Positions 9,788-18,033 of a DNA stretch of 64,000 nt are shown piece by piece. The DNA is from Azospirillum canadense (GTDB lineage Bacteria > Pseudomonadota > Alphaproteobacteria > Azospirillales > Azospirillaceae). The notes under the pieces are model-generated. The model searched no databases. It saw only the letters and a list, made by a program, of their open reading frames with translations, and had not been told where the DNA came from. Both the position numbers and the translations under genes were made by a program. Where the stretch lies: assembly GCF_025961225.1 (NCBI RefSeq), contig NZ_JAOQNG010000007.1, positions 82,001 to 146,000 of the forward strand. The letters run 5' to 3'. The first letter of the stretch is position 1. Each line of letters starts with the position of its first letter.

Positions 9788-10967
9788 GCGGGCCTCCCGC
9801 GGCTTGTGGAGGGGTGGAGGCGATGCCCGCCAGGATGCGGTCGGCGGCGAGCGTGCCGGTCAGCCGCCCCGCCCCGTCGACCACCGCCATCGGCCGGCCG
9901 GCGCGGTGGGCGCGGGCGACGTCGAGCAGGCTGTCGCATTCGTGGACCGTGACGAAGTCCTTGCGCAGCAGGTTGCCGAGGCTGGTGCCGCCGGTGCGCA
10001 AGGCCCGCAGCGTGTCGGCGTCCAGCGCCCCGACGACGAGGCCGGCGTCGTCCAGCACCAGCCCGCCGCCATCGCCGGTTTCCGCCAGGGACAGGCCGGC
10101 GGCGAGCGGGACGGGTTGGACGGGGTTCATCGCCGAGCGGGCGTCGAACAGGCGGGAGCGGTCGACCTCGCGGGTGAAGGCGGCGACGTAGTCGCTGCCG
10201 GGTTCGAGCACGATCGACTGCGGCGTGCCTTCGCGGACCAGTTCCCCGTCGGCCATGATGGCGATGCGGGTGCCGAGCTTCAGCGCCTCCTGGAAATCGT
10301 GGGTGATGAACAGGATGGTCTTTTTCAGCGAGCGCTGGAGGCGCAGAAGCTCGTCCTGCATCTCCGTCCGGATCAGTGGGTCGAGCGCGCTGAAGGCCTC
10401 GTCCATGATCAGCACGTCGGCGTCGGTGGCGAGCGCGCGGGCCAGCCCGACGCGCTGGCGCATGCCGCCGCTCAACTCATGCGGGTAGTGGTTGCCCCAG
10501 CGGGCGAGCCCGACGATGGACAGCACCTCCTCCGCCCGCTGCCGCCGGACGCGCGGGGATACCCCCTGGAGCTTCAGGCCGAACTCCGTGTTCTCGGCGA
10601 CGGTGCGGTTGGGCAGCAGGGCGAAATGCTGGAACACCATGGAGATGCGCGTGCGGCGGATGTCGCGCAGTTCCGCCTCCCCGGCGGTGACGATGTCCTG
10701 GCCGTCCAGCAGGATGCGGCCGGCGCTCGGTTCGTTCAGGCGGTTGATGCAGCGCGCCAGGGTCGACTTGCCCGACCCCGACAGACCCATCACCATGTAG
10801 ATGGCGCCGGTCGGCACCGACAGTGAAACGTCGTTCAACCCTACGACGATTCCGGTCTTTACGAGCACTTCGGCCTTTTTGGCGCCCTGGGCCAGCATCC
10901 GCAGGGCCGGTTCGGGAGATTTGGAGAAGACTTTATAGAGATTCTCTACCCTCAGTCGTTCGGTCAC
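9780..10967 (-). CDS. proV: Glycine betaine/proline ABC transporter, ATP-binding protein
   Basis: The ATPase of the ProVWX-type importer, 395 residues. Seen are Walker A (GLSGSGKST), signature LSGGMRQRVGLARAL, Walker B (VLIMDEAFSALDP) and the switch His in ILFITHDFQEA. The C-terminal 120 residues are a CBS pair, the osmosensing/regulatory module of ProV/OpuA ATPases. The start is GTG at 10967, supported by GGGAG six bases upstream. It is the first gene of a six-gene minus-strand unit (proV-W-X, DUF1185, ghrA-like, MFS). The 150-base gap upstream is the likely promoter region. Confidence 0.92.
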   Translation of the reverse strand: MTERLRVENLYKVFSKSPEPALRMLAQGAKKAEVLVKTGIVVGLNDVSLSVPTGAIYMVMGLSGSGKSTLARCINRLNEPSAGRILLDGQDIVTAGEAELRDIRRTRISMVFQHFALLPNRTVAENTEFGLKLQGVSPRVRRQRAEEVLSIVGLARWGNHYPHELSGGMRQRVGLARALATDADVLIMDEAFSALDPLIRTEMQDELLRLQRSLKKTILFITHDFQEALKLGTRIAIMADGELVREGTPQSIVLEPGSDYVAAFTREVDRSRLFDARSAMNPVQPVPLAAGLSLAETGDGGGLVLDDAGLVVGALDADTLRALRTGGTSLGNLLRKDFVTVHECDSLLDVARAHRAGRPMAVVDGAGRLTGTLAADRILAGIASTPPQAAGGPHA

Positions 10968-11069
10968 AACCGTCTCCCATCGTTGTGTTCGGTGGGCTGT
11001 CCCTGTGCTTTTATATTTTTACTTCCTGCCATTAGGACGCCTTGTGCGTCTTCCTGTCTTCGGTCGGAA

Positions 11070-11099
11070 CGTAGGAATCGTAAGATCATCGTTCCTACG
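11070..11099. promoter_or_regulatory. 8-bp inverted repeat upstream of proV
   Basis: CGTAGGAA (11070-11077) and TTCCTACG (11092-11099) are perfect arms with a 14-base AT-richer spacer, about 100 bases upstream of the proV start. This stretch is markedly less GC-rich than its surroundings. On the minus strand an AAAAATATAAAAG tract nearer the gene could hold a -10 element. Either an operator for the importer unit or the end of the NIPSNAP operon; no T-run supports a terminator. Confidence 0.4.
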
Positions 11100-11117
11100 A
11101 ATCGTAGCAAGGGCCTG

Positions 11118-11432
11118 TCACTTCAGGGGCGAGAAGGCGGTGGGCAGCAGGATGCGGTTTTCCGCCGTCTCGATCAGCGCGGTCAGCTTCGGGATGAACT
11201 CCTGCCAGCGCGGATCCTCGGACAGCCGCTGGCGGCGGGTGGTGCGGTCCTCGAAGTCGGCGTAGCCCCACATGTGGACGACGTGGTTGAGCGGGCCGAT
11301 CTCGCTGACGAAATAGCCGATCAGGTTGCCGAGGATCGGCTGCTGGATCGCCAGCCCTTCGTTCTGCACCAGCGCCAGGTACTCGCGCAGCTTGCCGGAG
11401 CGGATGCGGTAGATGCGTTCCTCGACGATCAT
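11118..11432 (-). CDS. NIPSNAP family protein
   Basis: A 104-residue protein of the NIPSNAP/dimeric ferredoxin-like alpha-beta barrel group (MIVEERIYRIRSGKLREY, then HVVHMWGYADFEDR). Such small proteins often sit in catabolic operons, with unknown or isomerase/monooxygenase-like roles. The start is fixed by an ATGA overlap with the stop of the upstream decarboxylase homologue; the longer open frame is a shadow. It is the last gene of the six-gene minus-strand operon beginning at 16371. Confidence 0.82.
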   Translation of the reverse strand: MIVEERIYRIRSGKLREYLALVQNEGLAIQQPILGNLIGYFVSEIGPLNHVVHMWGYADFEDRTTRRQRLSEDPRWQEFIPKLTALIETAENRILLPTAFSPLK

Positions 11433-11827
11433 GGCGTGCCCTTTGCCTTGTCTTCGGCGATTTCCTGCCTGACCTTGCGGGCGATGCGGAAGCACTCCAC
11501 GCCTGCGGGGATGCCGCAATAGACGGCGATCTGGATCAGCGCCGCCTGAAGCTCCGCGTCGGTCAGGCCGTTGCGGATGGCGCCGCGCAGGTGCAGTTCG
11601 AACTCGTGCATGCGGCCGAGTGCGGCGATCATGCCCAGGTTGAGCAGGCTGCGCTGGCGGCGGTCGAGCGCGTCGTCGGCCCAGCACTGGCCCCAGCAGT
11701 ACTCGTTGACCATCTGCTGGAAAGGGCGGGAGAAGTCGTCCGCCGCGGCCATCGCGCGGTCGACGTAGGCGTCGCCGAGCACGTCGCGCCGCACGCGCTC
11801 CCCGGCCCGTTGTAGGTCTTCATCCAT
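11429..11827 (-). CDS. Carboxymuconolactone decarboxylase family protein (PcaC-like)
   Basis: A 132-residue CMD-family protein of the 4-carboxymuconolactone decarboxylase type. The family core ERVRRDVLGDAYVDRA, the central LNLGMIAALGRMHEFELH with its conserved His/Glu pattern, and GLTDAELQAALIQIAVYCG are all present. There is no CxxC redox motif, so it is not an AhpD-like peroxidase. With the adjacent lactonase-like hydrolase it resembles the pcaD/pcaC pair of the protocatechuate branch. No pcaGHB-type genes are nearby and a luciferase-like monooxygenase is, so the substrate is probably different. Confidence 0.85.
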   Translation of the reverse strand: MDEDLQRAGERVRRDVLGDAYVDRAMAAADDFSRPFQQMVNEYCWGQCWADDALDRRQRSLLNLGMIAALGRMHEFELHLRGAIRNGLTDAELQAALIQIAVYCGIPAGVECFRIARKVRQEIAEDKAKGTP

Positions 11828-12653
11828 GGCGTGCGATCTCCGTCGGCTGGGAGGATTCGGTCAGGAAGCGCCCCATCAGGCCGGCCACGGCGTCCGGCGC
11901 CTCGATCAGGATCGAATGGCGCAGGCCGGGCAGGATGTGCAGCTCCGACCCCGGAATGCTGTCGTGCATGGTGCGCGCCATGCGCGGGTTGGAGCCGATG
12001 TCCTCCTCCCCCGTGGCGATCAGGGTCGGGCAGCGGATCTGGTCGAGGAAGCCGCCGAAATCCGTTTCCGCCAGCACACGATAAGCGGCGGCGTAGCAGT
12101 CCGGGTCGTTCTCCGCGTTGCGCCGGCGCAGAACCTGGATCAGGTCGGGATTGCGCTCCTGAAAGCCTTCCGTCAGCCAGCGCGACAGGGAGGCGTCGTA
12201 GTGCGAACCCGGCTGCCCGGCCTGGAGTGCTGCCAGCCGGTCGAGCACCCGCCGCCGCTCCTCCGGATTGCGGCCGGCGACGGTGGACAGCAGGACGAGG
12301 CGCTTCACCCGCTCCGGGTGGGTCAGGGTCAGGCGCTGGGCGATCAGCCCGCCGAGAGAGAAGCCCGCGAGGTTGAAGCCGTCGAAGCCGACGTGGTCGG
12401 CGAGCGACAGCGTCTCGCGCACGAAATCGTCGATCTCGTAGCGGCCCTTCACGCGCGTGGAGCCGCCGTGGCCGCGCAGGTCGAAGGTCAGGATGGTGAA
12501 GCGGTCGGCGAGCCGTTCCACCACGCCGCTCCAAGCTTCCAGGTAGGAGCCGACGCCGTGGACGCAGACCAGCGGTTCCGGCCCCCGGCCGTCGAGGCGG
12601 TAGTTCAGGGTGACCGGGCCGATGGTGAAGCGATGGGAGTCGGCCATGGTCAC
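11820..12653 (-). CDS. Alpha/beta hydrolase (enol-lactonase-like)
   Basis: A 277-residue alpha/beta-hydrolase of the PcaD/MhpC kind. It has the oxyanion stretch VCVHGVGSYLEAW, the nucleophile elbow GFSLGG (Ser), an acid in the ATGEEDIGSN turn and the base His in LPGLRHSILIE, so the catalytic triad is complete. It would hydrolyse a lactone, an ester or a C-C bond in a ring-cleavage product. It overlaps the CMD gene by eight bases and the monooxygenase gene by four, showing tight coupling. The true substrate is unknown. Confidence 0.85.
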   Translation of the reverse strand: MTMADSHRFTIGPVTLNYRLDGRGPEPLVCVHGVGSYLEAWSGVVERLADRFTILTFDLRGHGGSTRVKGRYEIDDFVRETLSLADHVGFDGFNLAGFSLGGLIAQRLTLTHPERVKRLVLLSTVAGRNPEERRRVLDRLAALQAGQPGSHYDASLSRWLTEGFQERNPDLIQVLRRRNAENDPDCYAAAYRVLAETDFGGFLDQIRCPTLIATGEEDIGSNPRMARTMHDSIPGSELHILPGLRHSILIEAPDAVAGLMGRFLTESSQPTEIARHG

Positions 12654-13765
12654 CGTCCCGTCGCGGCCATGCGCAGTGGGGCTGCGGCAAGGCGGCGCTC
12701 CTCCTCGCGCTCGCGGTCACGTTCGCGGGCGGCGAAGACGGGCAGCACCTCGCGAGTGAAGAGGTCGAGCGTCTTGCGCTGAAGCGCGACGGGCAGGTTG
12801 AAGGACAGGCCGAGCGAGAACTGGTCGACGCCGGCGGCCTCGTAATCCAGCAGCTTCTCGATGATCTCGTCCGGGGTGCCGAACATCAGGTTCTTGCGGA
12901 CATTCTCTGGCTTGTAGTTGTCGCGGCCGGCGACGCTTTCGTAGGACACGGCGGTGGGGAAGCCGTTGGTCACAGTGCCGATGTTCTGGAACAGGTTCTC
13001 GAAGCTGCGGCCGTAGTCGATGCTGTGCTGGACGGCCAAGTCCGCTTCCTCCGGCCGGTCGTAGCAGCAGGTGCGGCGCTGCATCATGAAGCGCGGGCGC
13101 GGCACCTCCGGATGGTCGGCCACCGCCTTGCGGAACTTCTCGCCCAGCACGGCGATCTCGGACGCCGGGGCGGCCAGCGGCGTGGACAGGATGCTGGCGC
13201 CGATGCCGACCGCCCAGTCGAAGGTGCCGGGGTCGCGCGCCGCCACCCAGATGCGCGGGTGCGGCTGTTGAAGCGGCTTCGGCACGGAGGTGGCGAGCGG
13301 AAACTTCCAGTAATGGCCGTCGTGGGCGTAGTCGCCGGCCCACAGCTTCTGCACCGCGGGGACCAGCTCCTTCATGTAGGCGACGCCCTCCTGCTGGGGC
13401 ATGCCGCCGGCCATGCGGTCGAACTCGTACTGGTAGGCGCCGCGGGCGATGCCGAACTCCAGCCGGCCGCCGGTCAGGTGGTCGCACAGCGCCGCCTCTC
13501 CAGCCAGCCGGATCGGGCTCCAGTAGGGGGCGACCACCGTGGCGGTGCCGAGCCGGATGCGTTCGGTGTGCTGGCCGAGCCAGGTCAGGATGGTGAAGGG
13601 GTTGGGGGAGATCGTGCACTCGATCGTGTGGTGCTCGGCGGTCCACAGGGTTTCGAAACCGCCCTGGTCGGCCATCTTCGCGAGGTCCAGCATGTTGCCG
13701 GTTACCTCGCTCATCGGCGTGTCCGGCGAGAAGCGCTCCATGGCGAGCGCGACGGCGAACTTCAT
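12650..13765 (-). CDS. LLM class flavin-dependent monooxygenase
   Basis: A 371-residue bacterial-luciferase-like oxygenase that would use reduced FMN and O2. The start MKFAVALAMERFSPDTP, the WTAEHHT motif with its conserved His, and the RIRLGTATVVAPYWSPIRLAGE and ARGAYQYEF regions are family hallmarks. The C-terminus is an Arg/Glu-rich tail. It depends on a separate flavin reductase; one is encoded two genes upstream (15385-16371), so the two probably form a two-component system. The aldehyde dehydrogenase gene lies between them. The substrate is not identifiable from sequence. Confidence 0.87.
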   Translation of the reverse strand: MKFAVALAMERFSPDTPMSEVTGNMLDLAKMADQGGFETLWTAEHHTIECTISPNPFTILTWLGQHTERIRLGTATVVAPYWSPIRLAGEAALCDHLTGGRLEFGIARGAYQYEFDRMAGGMPQQEGVAYMKELVPAVQKLWAGDYAHDGHYWKFPLATSVPKPLQQPHPRIWVAARDPGTFDWAVGIGASILSTPLAAPASEIAVLGEKFRKAVADHPEVPRPRFMMQRRTCCYDRPEEADLAVQHSIDYGRSFENLFQNIGTVTNGFPTAVSYESVAGRDNYKPENVRKNLMFGTPDEIIEKLLDYEAAGVDQFSLGLSFNLPVALQRKTLDLFTREVLPVFAARERDREREEERRLAAAPLRMAATGR

Positions 13766-13808
13766 GTCCTGGTCCTTTCTCGGGGGGAGGCGAAGCCCGT
13801 CAGGGCGG

Positions 13809-15320
13809 TCAGCGCAGCCGGATGACGAAGGGGTCCTGCATGGCGCCGGAATAGTCGATGACCACGTTCTTCGACCGCGAGAACTCGCGCATCACGTCGA
13901 AGCCGCCGCGCCGGCCGTAGCCGCTCTGCTTGAAGCCGCCGTTCGACGACATGTAGGCGGCGGCGCGGTAGGTGTTGATCCAGACGGTGCCCGCGTCGAT
14001 CTTCGTTGCGAAGCGCATGGCGCGGTCGATGTCGCTGGTCCAGACGCCGGAGGCCAGGCCGTAGCGGGTGTCGTTCGCCATGGCGATCATCTCGTCTTCC
14101 GACGCGAAGGGCACGACGCCGACCACGGGCCCGAAGATCTCGTCGCGCATGAAGCCCATGTCGTTGCGGGCGTCGGCCAGCACGGTCGGCTCGAAGTACC
14201 AGCCCTTGTCCAGCCCGGCCGCCTGGGGCCGCTTGCCGCCGGCCGCCAGCCGGGCGCCGTCGCGCAGGCCGGACGCCACGTAGCCCTCCACCTTCGCCAG
14301 CTGCGCCGACAGGGCGAGCGGGCCGATGTCGGTCGCCTCCTCCATCGGGTGACCGACGGCGATGCGGCCGGTGCGGGCGACCAGCGCCTCCACGAAGCGA
14401 TCGTAGACGCTGGCCTCGACGAAGCAGCGCGAGCCGGCGACGCAGGTCTGACCGGCGGCGGCGAAGACCCCGGCGACCACGCCGTTCACCGTGCGCTCGA
14501 TGTCGACGTCGCCGAACACCACGTGGGGCGACTTGCCGCCCAGCTCCATCTGGCAGGGGATGAGGTTCTTCGCGGCGTTGGCGGCGATGCGGCTGCCGGT
14601 TTCGGTGCTGCCGGTGAAGACGAACTTGGCGATGCCCGGGTGGCGGGTCAGCGCCTCCCCGGCGGTGCTGCCGGCGCCGGTCACCACATTGACCACGCCG
14701 GCCGGGAAGCCGGCCTCCGCGACCAGTTCGGCCAGCGCCAGGGTGGAGGCGGTGGCGTGCTCCGACGGCTTGATGACCACCGTGTTGCCGATGGCGAGGC
14801 AGGGCGCCAGCGTGCCGGTCAGCAGCATCAGGGGCGAGTTCCACGGCGTGATCATGCCGACGACGCCCAGCGGTTCCCGCAGGTTGAAGTTCAGCATGTC
14901 CAGCTTGTTCACTGGGATGGTGTCGCCCTGGAGCTTGTCGGCCATACCCGCGAAGTAGGTGTAGCTGTCCGGCATGGCGCGCATCTGGGCGCGCATCTCC
15001 TTGATCAGCTTGCCGTTGTCGCGGGTTTCCATCAGCGCTAGTTCCTCGGCGTTGGCGAGGATCAGCTCCGCCAGCCGGCGCACCAGCTTGCCGCGGTCGC
15101 TCTGGGTCATCCGTCGCCAGGCCGGGTCGGTGAAGGCGGCCCGCGCCGCGGCGACGGCGTCGTCGACGTCCTCCGGTCCGGCGTCCGCCAACTCGTACCA
15201 GGGCTCGGCGGTGGTGGGGTCGTAACTGGGGATGTAGCGGCCGCTTTTCGGCTCGACGAACCGTCCGCCGATGTAGAGGGCGCGGCGGGTGCCTTCAAGC
15301 GACCTGCAGGTGGTTTGCAT
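13809..15320 (-). CDS. NAD(P)-dependent aldehyde dehydrogenase
   Basis: A 503-residue classical aldehyde dehydrogenase oxidising an aldehyde to its acid. Seen are PWNSPLM (substrate tunnel), FTGSTETG (NAD binding), the general-base Glu in MELGGKSP, the catalytic Cys in AGQTCVAGSR and the C-terminal GYGRRGG segment. The start ATG at 15320 gives MQTTCRSLEGTRRALYIGG; the much longer open frame upstream reads through the reductase gene in another frame and is a shadow. It sits between the flavin reductase and the monooxygenase genes, consistent with oxidising an aldehyde released by oxygenation. Confidence 0.9.
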   Translation of the reverse strand: MQTTCRSLEGTRRALYIGGRFVEPKSGRYIPSYDPTTAEPWYELADAGPEDVDDAVAAARAAFTDPAWRRMTQSDRGKLVRRLAELILANAEELALMETRDNGKLIKEMRAQMRAMPDSYTYFAGMADKLQGDTIPVNKLDMLNFNLREPLGVVGMITPWNSPLMLLTGTLAPCLAIGNTVVIKPSEHATASTLALAELVAEAGFPAGVVNVVTGAGSTAGEALTRHPGIAKFVFTGSTETGSRIAANAAKNLIPCQMELGGKSPHVVFGDVDIERTVNGVVAGVFAAAGQTCVAGSRCFVEASVYDRFVEALVARTGRIAVGHPMEEATDIGPLALSAQLAKVEGYVASGLRDGARLAAGGKRPQAAGLDKGWYFEPTVLADARNDMGFMRDEIFGPVVGVVPFASEDEMIAMANDTRYGLASGVWTSDIDRAMRFATKIDAGTVWINTYRAAAYMSSNGGFKQSGYGRRGGFDVMREFSRSKNVVIDYSGAMQDPFVIRLR

Positions 15321-15384
15321 CGCGGTCTCGTGTCCTTTGAAAAGGGGCGGGACGGGCGGTCCGGGGAGGTCAGGCGATTTCGGC

Positions 15385-16371
15385 TCAAGCGTTTTCGGTG
15401 ACGACGTGTGACCAGCGGGATGCGCGGCCGTCGACCATCGCCAGCCGTCCCCCGTCGCCGGAGTCGATGTAGATGCCGAAGCGGTCGGCCTGCCGTTCCC
15501 GGACGTAGCGGCGCAGCATCGCGCGGGCCTCCCGTGTCGGGATCGCCTCGAAGGGCAGGGCGTCGAGCGCGAAGACACGGACGTCCGGCGGCAGGCCGGC
15601 GGCCGACGCCTCCGGTGCCAAGCGGGCGCGGTAGACCAGACAGCCGGCGTCCTGGCCGGGGATGTCGAACACCGAATAGAGGAAGGTGTCGTCCGGCCGG
15701 AGTGGGAGCAGGCCGCCGTCGCCCAGGGACAGCGCGCTTTCGGCCTTGCGGCTGCGGCCGCCCGGCAGGCGCCAGCCGCCCGTTCCGTCGGATTGCAGGA
15801 GGATGCCGTCGTCGGCCTCGACGAGATAGCCGACCTGAACGCCGTGCTCGGTCTGCCTGCCGGCGGCCAGCGGCTCGCGCGCCGCCGTGTAGCGGCCACG
15901 GCAGAAGCCGAGCGGCGCTGACGGGGTGGTGCCGAAGGCCTGCACGCGGCCGATCAGGATCAGATGGTCGCCGGCCATGACCCGGTCATGGACCGTGCAG
16001 TCGAACCAGGTCAGGCAGTCGGCCAGGATCGGCGCGCCGGTGATGCCCGGACCGAAGGGGACGGACTGGAACTTGTCCGACGATTTCGACGCGAAGAGGC
16101 TGGAGACGTCAGCCTGCCCTTCGTGCAGCAGGTTCACAGCGAAGGATTGGGTGTCGCAAAAGGCGGGAAAGCTGAAAGACCGGTTTCCCACGCACACCAG
16201 AAGCAAAGGCGGGTCGAGGGACACGGATGTGAAGGAATTCGCGGTGATCCCACGGGGATTGCCGTCCCCGTCGATCATGGTGACGACCGTGATACCGGTC
16301 AGGAACGTACCGAAAGCGCTGCGGAGTTCCCGTTCATTGATGGGCGATGGTTCATTCGCGGAGAATGTCAC
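15385..16371 (-). CDS. Flavin reductase (HpaC-like) with a C-terminal Nudix-like extension
   Basis: The first 170 residues form a flavin reductase-like FMN-binding domain (SAFGTFLTGITVVTM; GITANSFTSVSLDPPLLLVC; FAVNLL), which would feed reduced flavin to the monooxygenase downstream. Residues about 180-328 form a second domain containing GWRLPGGR, reminiscent of a Nudix start. The following segment lacks the REXXEE Nudix box, so hydrolase activity is unlikely. Usual family length is 160-190 residues, so this is a fusion. The start is GTG at 16371 with GGGAGG five bases upstream. First gene of the catabolic operon running down to 11118. Confidence 0.83.
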   Translation of the reverse strand: MTFSANEPSPINERELRSAFGTFLTGITVVTMIDGDGNPRGITANSFTSVSLDPPLLLVCVGNRSFSFPAFCDTQSFAVNLLHEGQADVSSLFASKSSDKFQSVPFGPGITGAPILADCLTWFDCTVHDRVMAGDHLILIGRVQAFGTTPSAPLGFCRGRYTAAREPLAAGRQTEHGVQVGYLVEADDGILLQSDGTGGWRLPGGRSRKAESALSLGDGGLLPLRPDDTFLYSVFDIPGQDAGCLVYRARLAPEASAAGLPPDVRVFALDALPFEAIPTREARAMLRRYVRERQADRFGIYIDSGDGGRLAMVDGRASRWSHVVTENA

Positions 16372-16494
16372 GTCGACCTCCCTTCCGTAACAAGGGAAAG
16401 GCTACGCGGGTCGAACCCGGCCATCTTCCTCCGGGAGGACGGAGGGTGCGACAAATTGTCTCCGCCGAAACGGAGGAAGGGGGCGCCTGACGTT

Positions 16495-16741
16495 CCCTCT
16501 CCCCTCCGGGGCGCGGAGCCGACGGCCGCAGGCCAGCTGGGCGCCGAAGGCGACCAGAGGCGGAGCGAGGGCGCGAGACTTGCGAGCGCCTGGGTTAGGG
16601 TGAGGGGGCAGCACAGGCATCGCCTGTGCCAGGGGATTGCCAAGGGGCAGAATGCCCCTTGGCGGCGCGCGAAGCGCGGCGGCCCCCTCACCCTTCCCAC
16701 GCTTCGCGCGGGCCCCTTCCCTTTCCCCGGAGGGGAGAGGG
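16495..16741. repeat. Large nested palindromic element between divergent genes
   Basis: Outer arms 16495-16511 and 16725-16741 are a perfect 17-bp inverted repeat. Inside them a second pair, AGGGTGAGGGGG (16597-16608) and CCCCCTCACCCT (16683-16694), encloses two small hairpins: GCACAGGC/GCCTGTGC (16611-16629) and CCAAGGGGCA/TGCCCCTTGG (16640-16662). This fills most of the 450-base gap 16372-16821, which holds no gene. A T6 run directly follows the right arm on the plus strand. It is the longest example of the CCCTCTCC palindrome family in the window. Confidence 0.8.
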
Positions 16742-16762
16742 TTTTTTGCGCACGGATCGCGC

Positions 16763-16792
16763 TTGCTTTTTTGGCAAAAAAGAACATATAGA
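16763..16792 (+). promoter_or_regulatory. Candidate promoter of the radical SAM/UdgX pair
   Basis: TTGCTT (16763-16768) and TATAGA (16787-16792), 18 bases apart, make a reasonable -35/-10 pair in an AT-rich stretch of otherwise GC-rich DNA, about 30 bases before the GTG start. The -10 lies inside the LexA-type box, as expected for an SOS promoter that is blocked by repressor. Confidence 0.45.
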
Positions 16793-16796
16793 GAAC
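16782..16796 (+). promoter_or_regulatory. LexA (SOS) box, alphaproteobacterial type
   Basis: GAACATATAGAGAAC matches the direct-repeat GAAC-N7-GAAC operator recognised by alphaproteobacterial LexA exactly. It overlaps the candidate -10 element and lies 26 bases before the start of the radical SAM gene. The neighbouring genes encode a DNA-repair-type pair, which makes SOS control a good inference. Confidence 0.72.
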
Positions 16797-16821
16797 ATTT
16801 CCGCAATCAGGGGCAATTCCG

Positions 16822-18033
16822 GTGGATGACGCGCTGCTCGACAAGCTGGCCATCCTGGCCGACGCGGCGAAGTACGACGCGTCCTGCGCCTCGTCGGGGG
16901 CCAAGGGGCGCAAGGGCGGGGCGGCGGGGCTGGGCTCCACGACCGGGGCTGGGATCTGCCACGCCTACACGCCGGACGGGCGTTGCGTGTCGCTGCTCAA
17001 GATCCTGCTGACCAACTACTGCCTTTTCGACTGCGCCTATTGCATCAACCGCCGTTCGTCCAACGTGCGGCGGGCGCGGTTCAGCGTGGCGGAGGTGGTG
17101 GCGCTGACCATCGGCTTCTACAAGCGCAACTGCATCGAGGGGCTGTTCCTGTCGTCGGGCATCATCCGCTCGCCCGACCACACGATGGAGCAGATGATGC
17201 TGGTGGCGAAGACCCTGCGGCAGGAGCACGGGTTCGCCGGCTACATCCACCTGAAGACGATCCCGGAGGCCAGCCCCTGGCTGATCGAGCAGGCGGGGCT
17301 GTGGGCCGACCGCCTGTCGATCAACCTGGAACTGCCATCGGAAAGCAGCCTGGAGCAGCTGGCCCCGGAGAAGGACGGCGCCAACATCAAGGCGGTGATG
17401 GGGCAGGTGAACGAGCGCATCACCGAAGCGAAGGAGGAGCGGCGGCGATTTTCCCCCGCCGGGCAGAGCACGCAGATGATCGTCGGGGCGGACGCGGCGA
17501 CGGACCAGTCCGTGCTCCATACCAGCCACACGCTGTACCGGCGCTATGGGCTGCGGCGGGTTTATTACTCCGCCTTCAGCCCGATCCCGGAGGCGAGCGC
17601 CGTGCTGCCGGTGAAGCCGCCGCCGCTCCAGCGCGAGAACCGGCTGTACCAGGCCGACTGGCTGCTGCGCTACTACGGCTTCACGGTGGAGGAGATCGCC
17701 GAGGGCGGGGAGGGCGGGATGCTCGACCTCGGCATCGACCCGAAGCTGGCCTGGGCGCTGAAGAACCGCCACCGCTTCCCGGTGGACGTCAACCGTGCCG
17801 ACCGGGAACTGCTGCTGCGCGTGCCCGGCCTAGGCGCCCGCGCCGTGGACAAGATCCTGGAGGCGCGGCGGCACACCCGGCTGCGCATGGAGGATCTGGG
17901 ACGGCTGTCCGCCGGGCTGAAGCGGGCGCGGCCCTTCCTGATCACCGCCGACCACCATCCGGGCGGCCTGACCGACCGGCTGGACCTCCGCCGGCGGCTG
18001 GTTCCGCCGGCGCAGCAACTGAGCCTGTTCTGA
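16822..18033 (+). CDS. Radical SAM protein, DNA modification/repair type (UdgX-linked)
   Basis: A 403-residue radical SAM protein of the family that co-occurs with UdgX-type uracil-DNA glycosylases. The CX3CX2C cluster motif is CLFDCAYC (Cys 67, 71, 74). The N-terminal YDASCASSGAKGRKG and the LKTIPEA segment are family-typical. A helix-hairpin-helix (LLLRVPGLGARAVDKILE, around residues 330-350) suggests DNA contact. The start is GTG at 16822. Its stop overlaps the next start as TGATG, so the pair is made together. The reaction is unknown; nothing shows which base or sugar is attacked. Confidence 0.87.
   Translation: MDDALLDKLAILADAAKYDASCASSGAKGRKGGAAGLGSTTGAGICHAYTPDGRCVSLLKILLTNYCLFDCAYCINRRSSNVRRARFSVAEVVALTIGFYKRNCIEGLFLSSGIIRSPDHTMEQMMLVAKTLRQEHGFAGYIHLKTIPEASPWLIEQAGLWADRLSINLELPSESSLEQLAPEKDGANIKAVMGQVNERITEAKEERRRFSPAGQSTQMIVGADAATDQSVLHTSHTLYRRYGLRRVYYSAFSPIPEASAVLPVKPPPLQRENRLYQADWLLRYYGFTVEEIAEGGEGGMLDLGIDPKLAWALKNRHRFPVDVNRADRELLLRVPGLGARAVDKILEARRHTRLRMEDLGRLSAGLKRARPFLITADHHPGGLTDRLDLRRRLVPPAQQLSLF

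Noticed and set aside
11429..12653. pcaD/pcaC of the protocatechuate pathway
   Set aside because: Families match, but no pcaG, pcaH or pcaB is near and the operon begins with an LLM oxygenase pair, so the symbols would mislead.
13809..15899. A longer aldehyde dehydrogenase (696 residues)
   Set aside because: The added N-terminus is a shadow of the reductase gene; ATG 15320 gives the family start.
16495..16741. Possible CRISPR-like repeat array
   Set aside because: Arms are inverted rather than direct repeats, spacing is irregular, and no cas gene is near.
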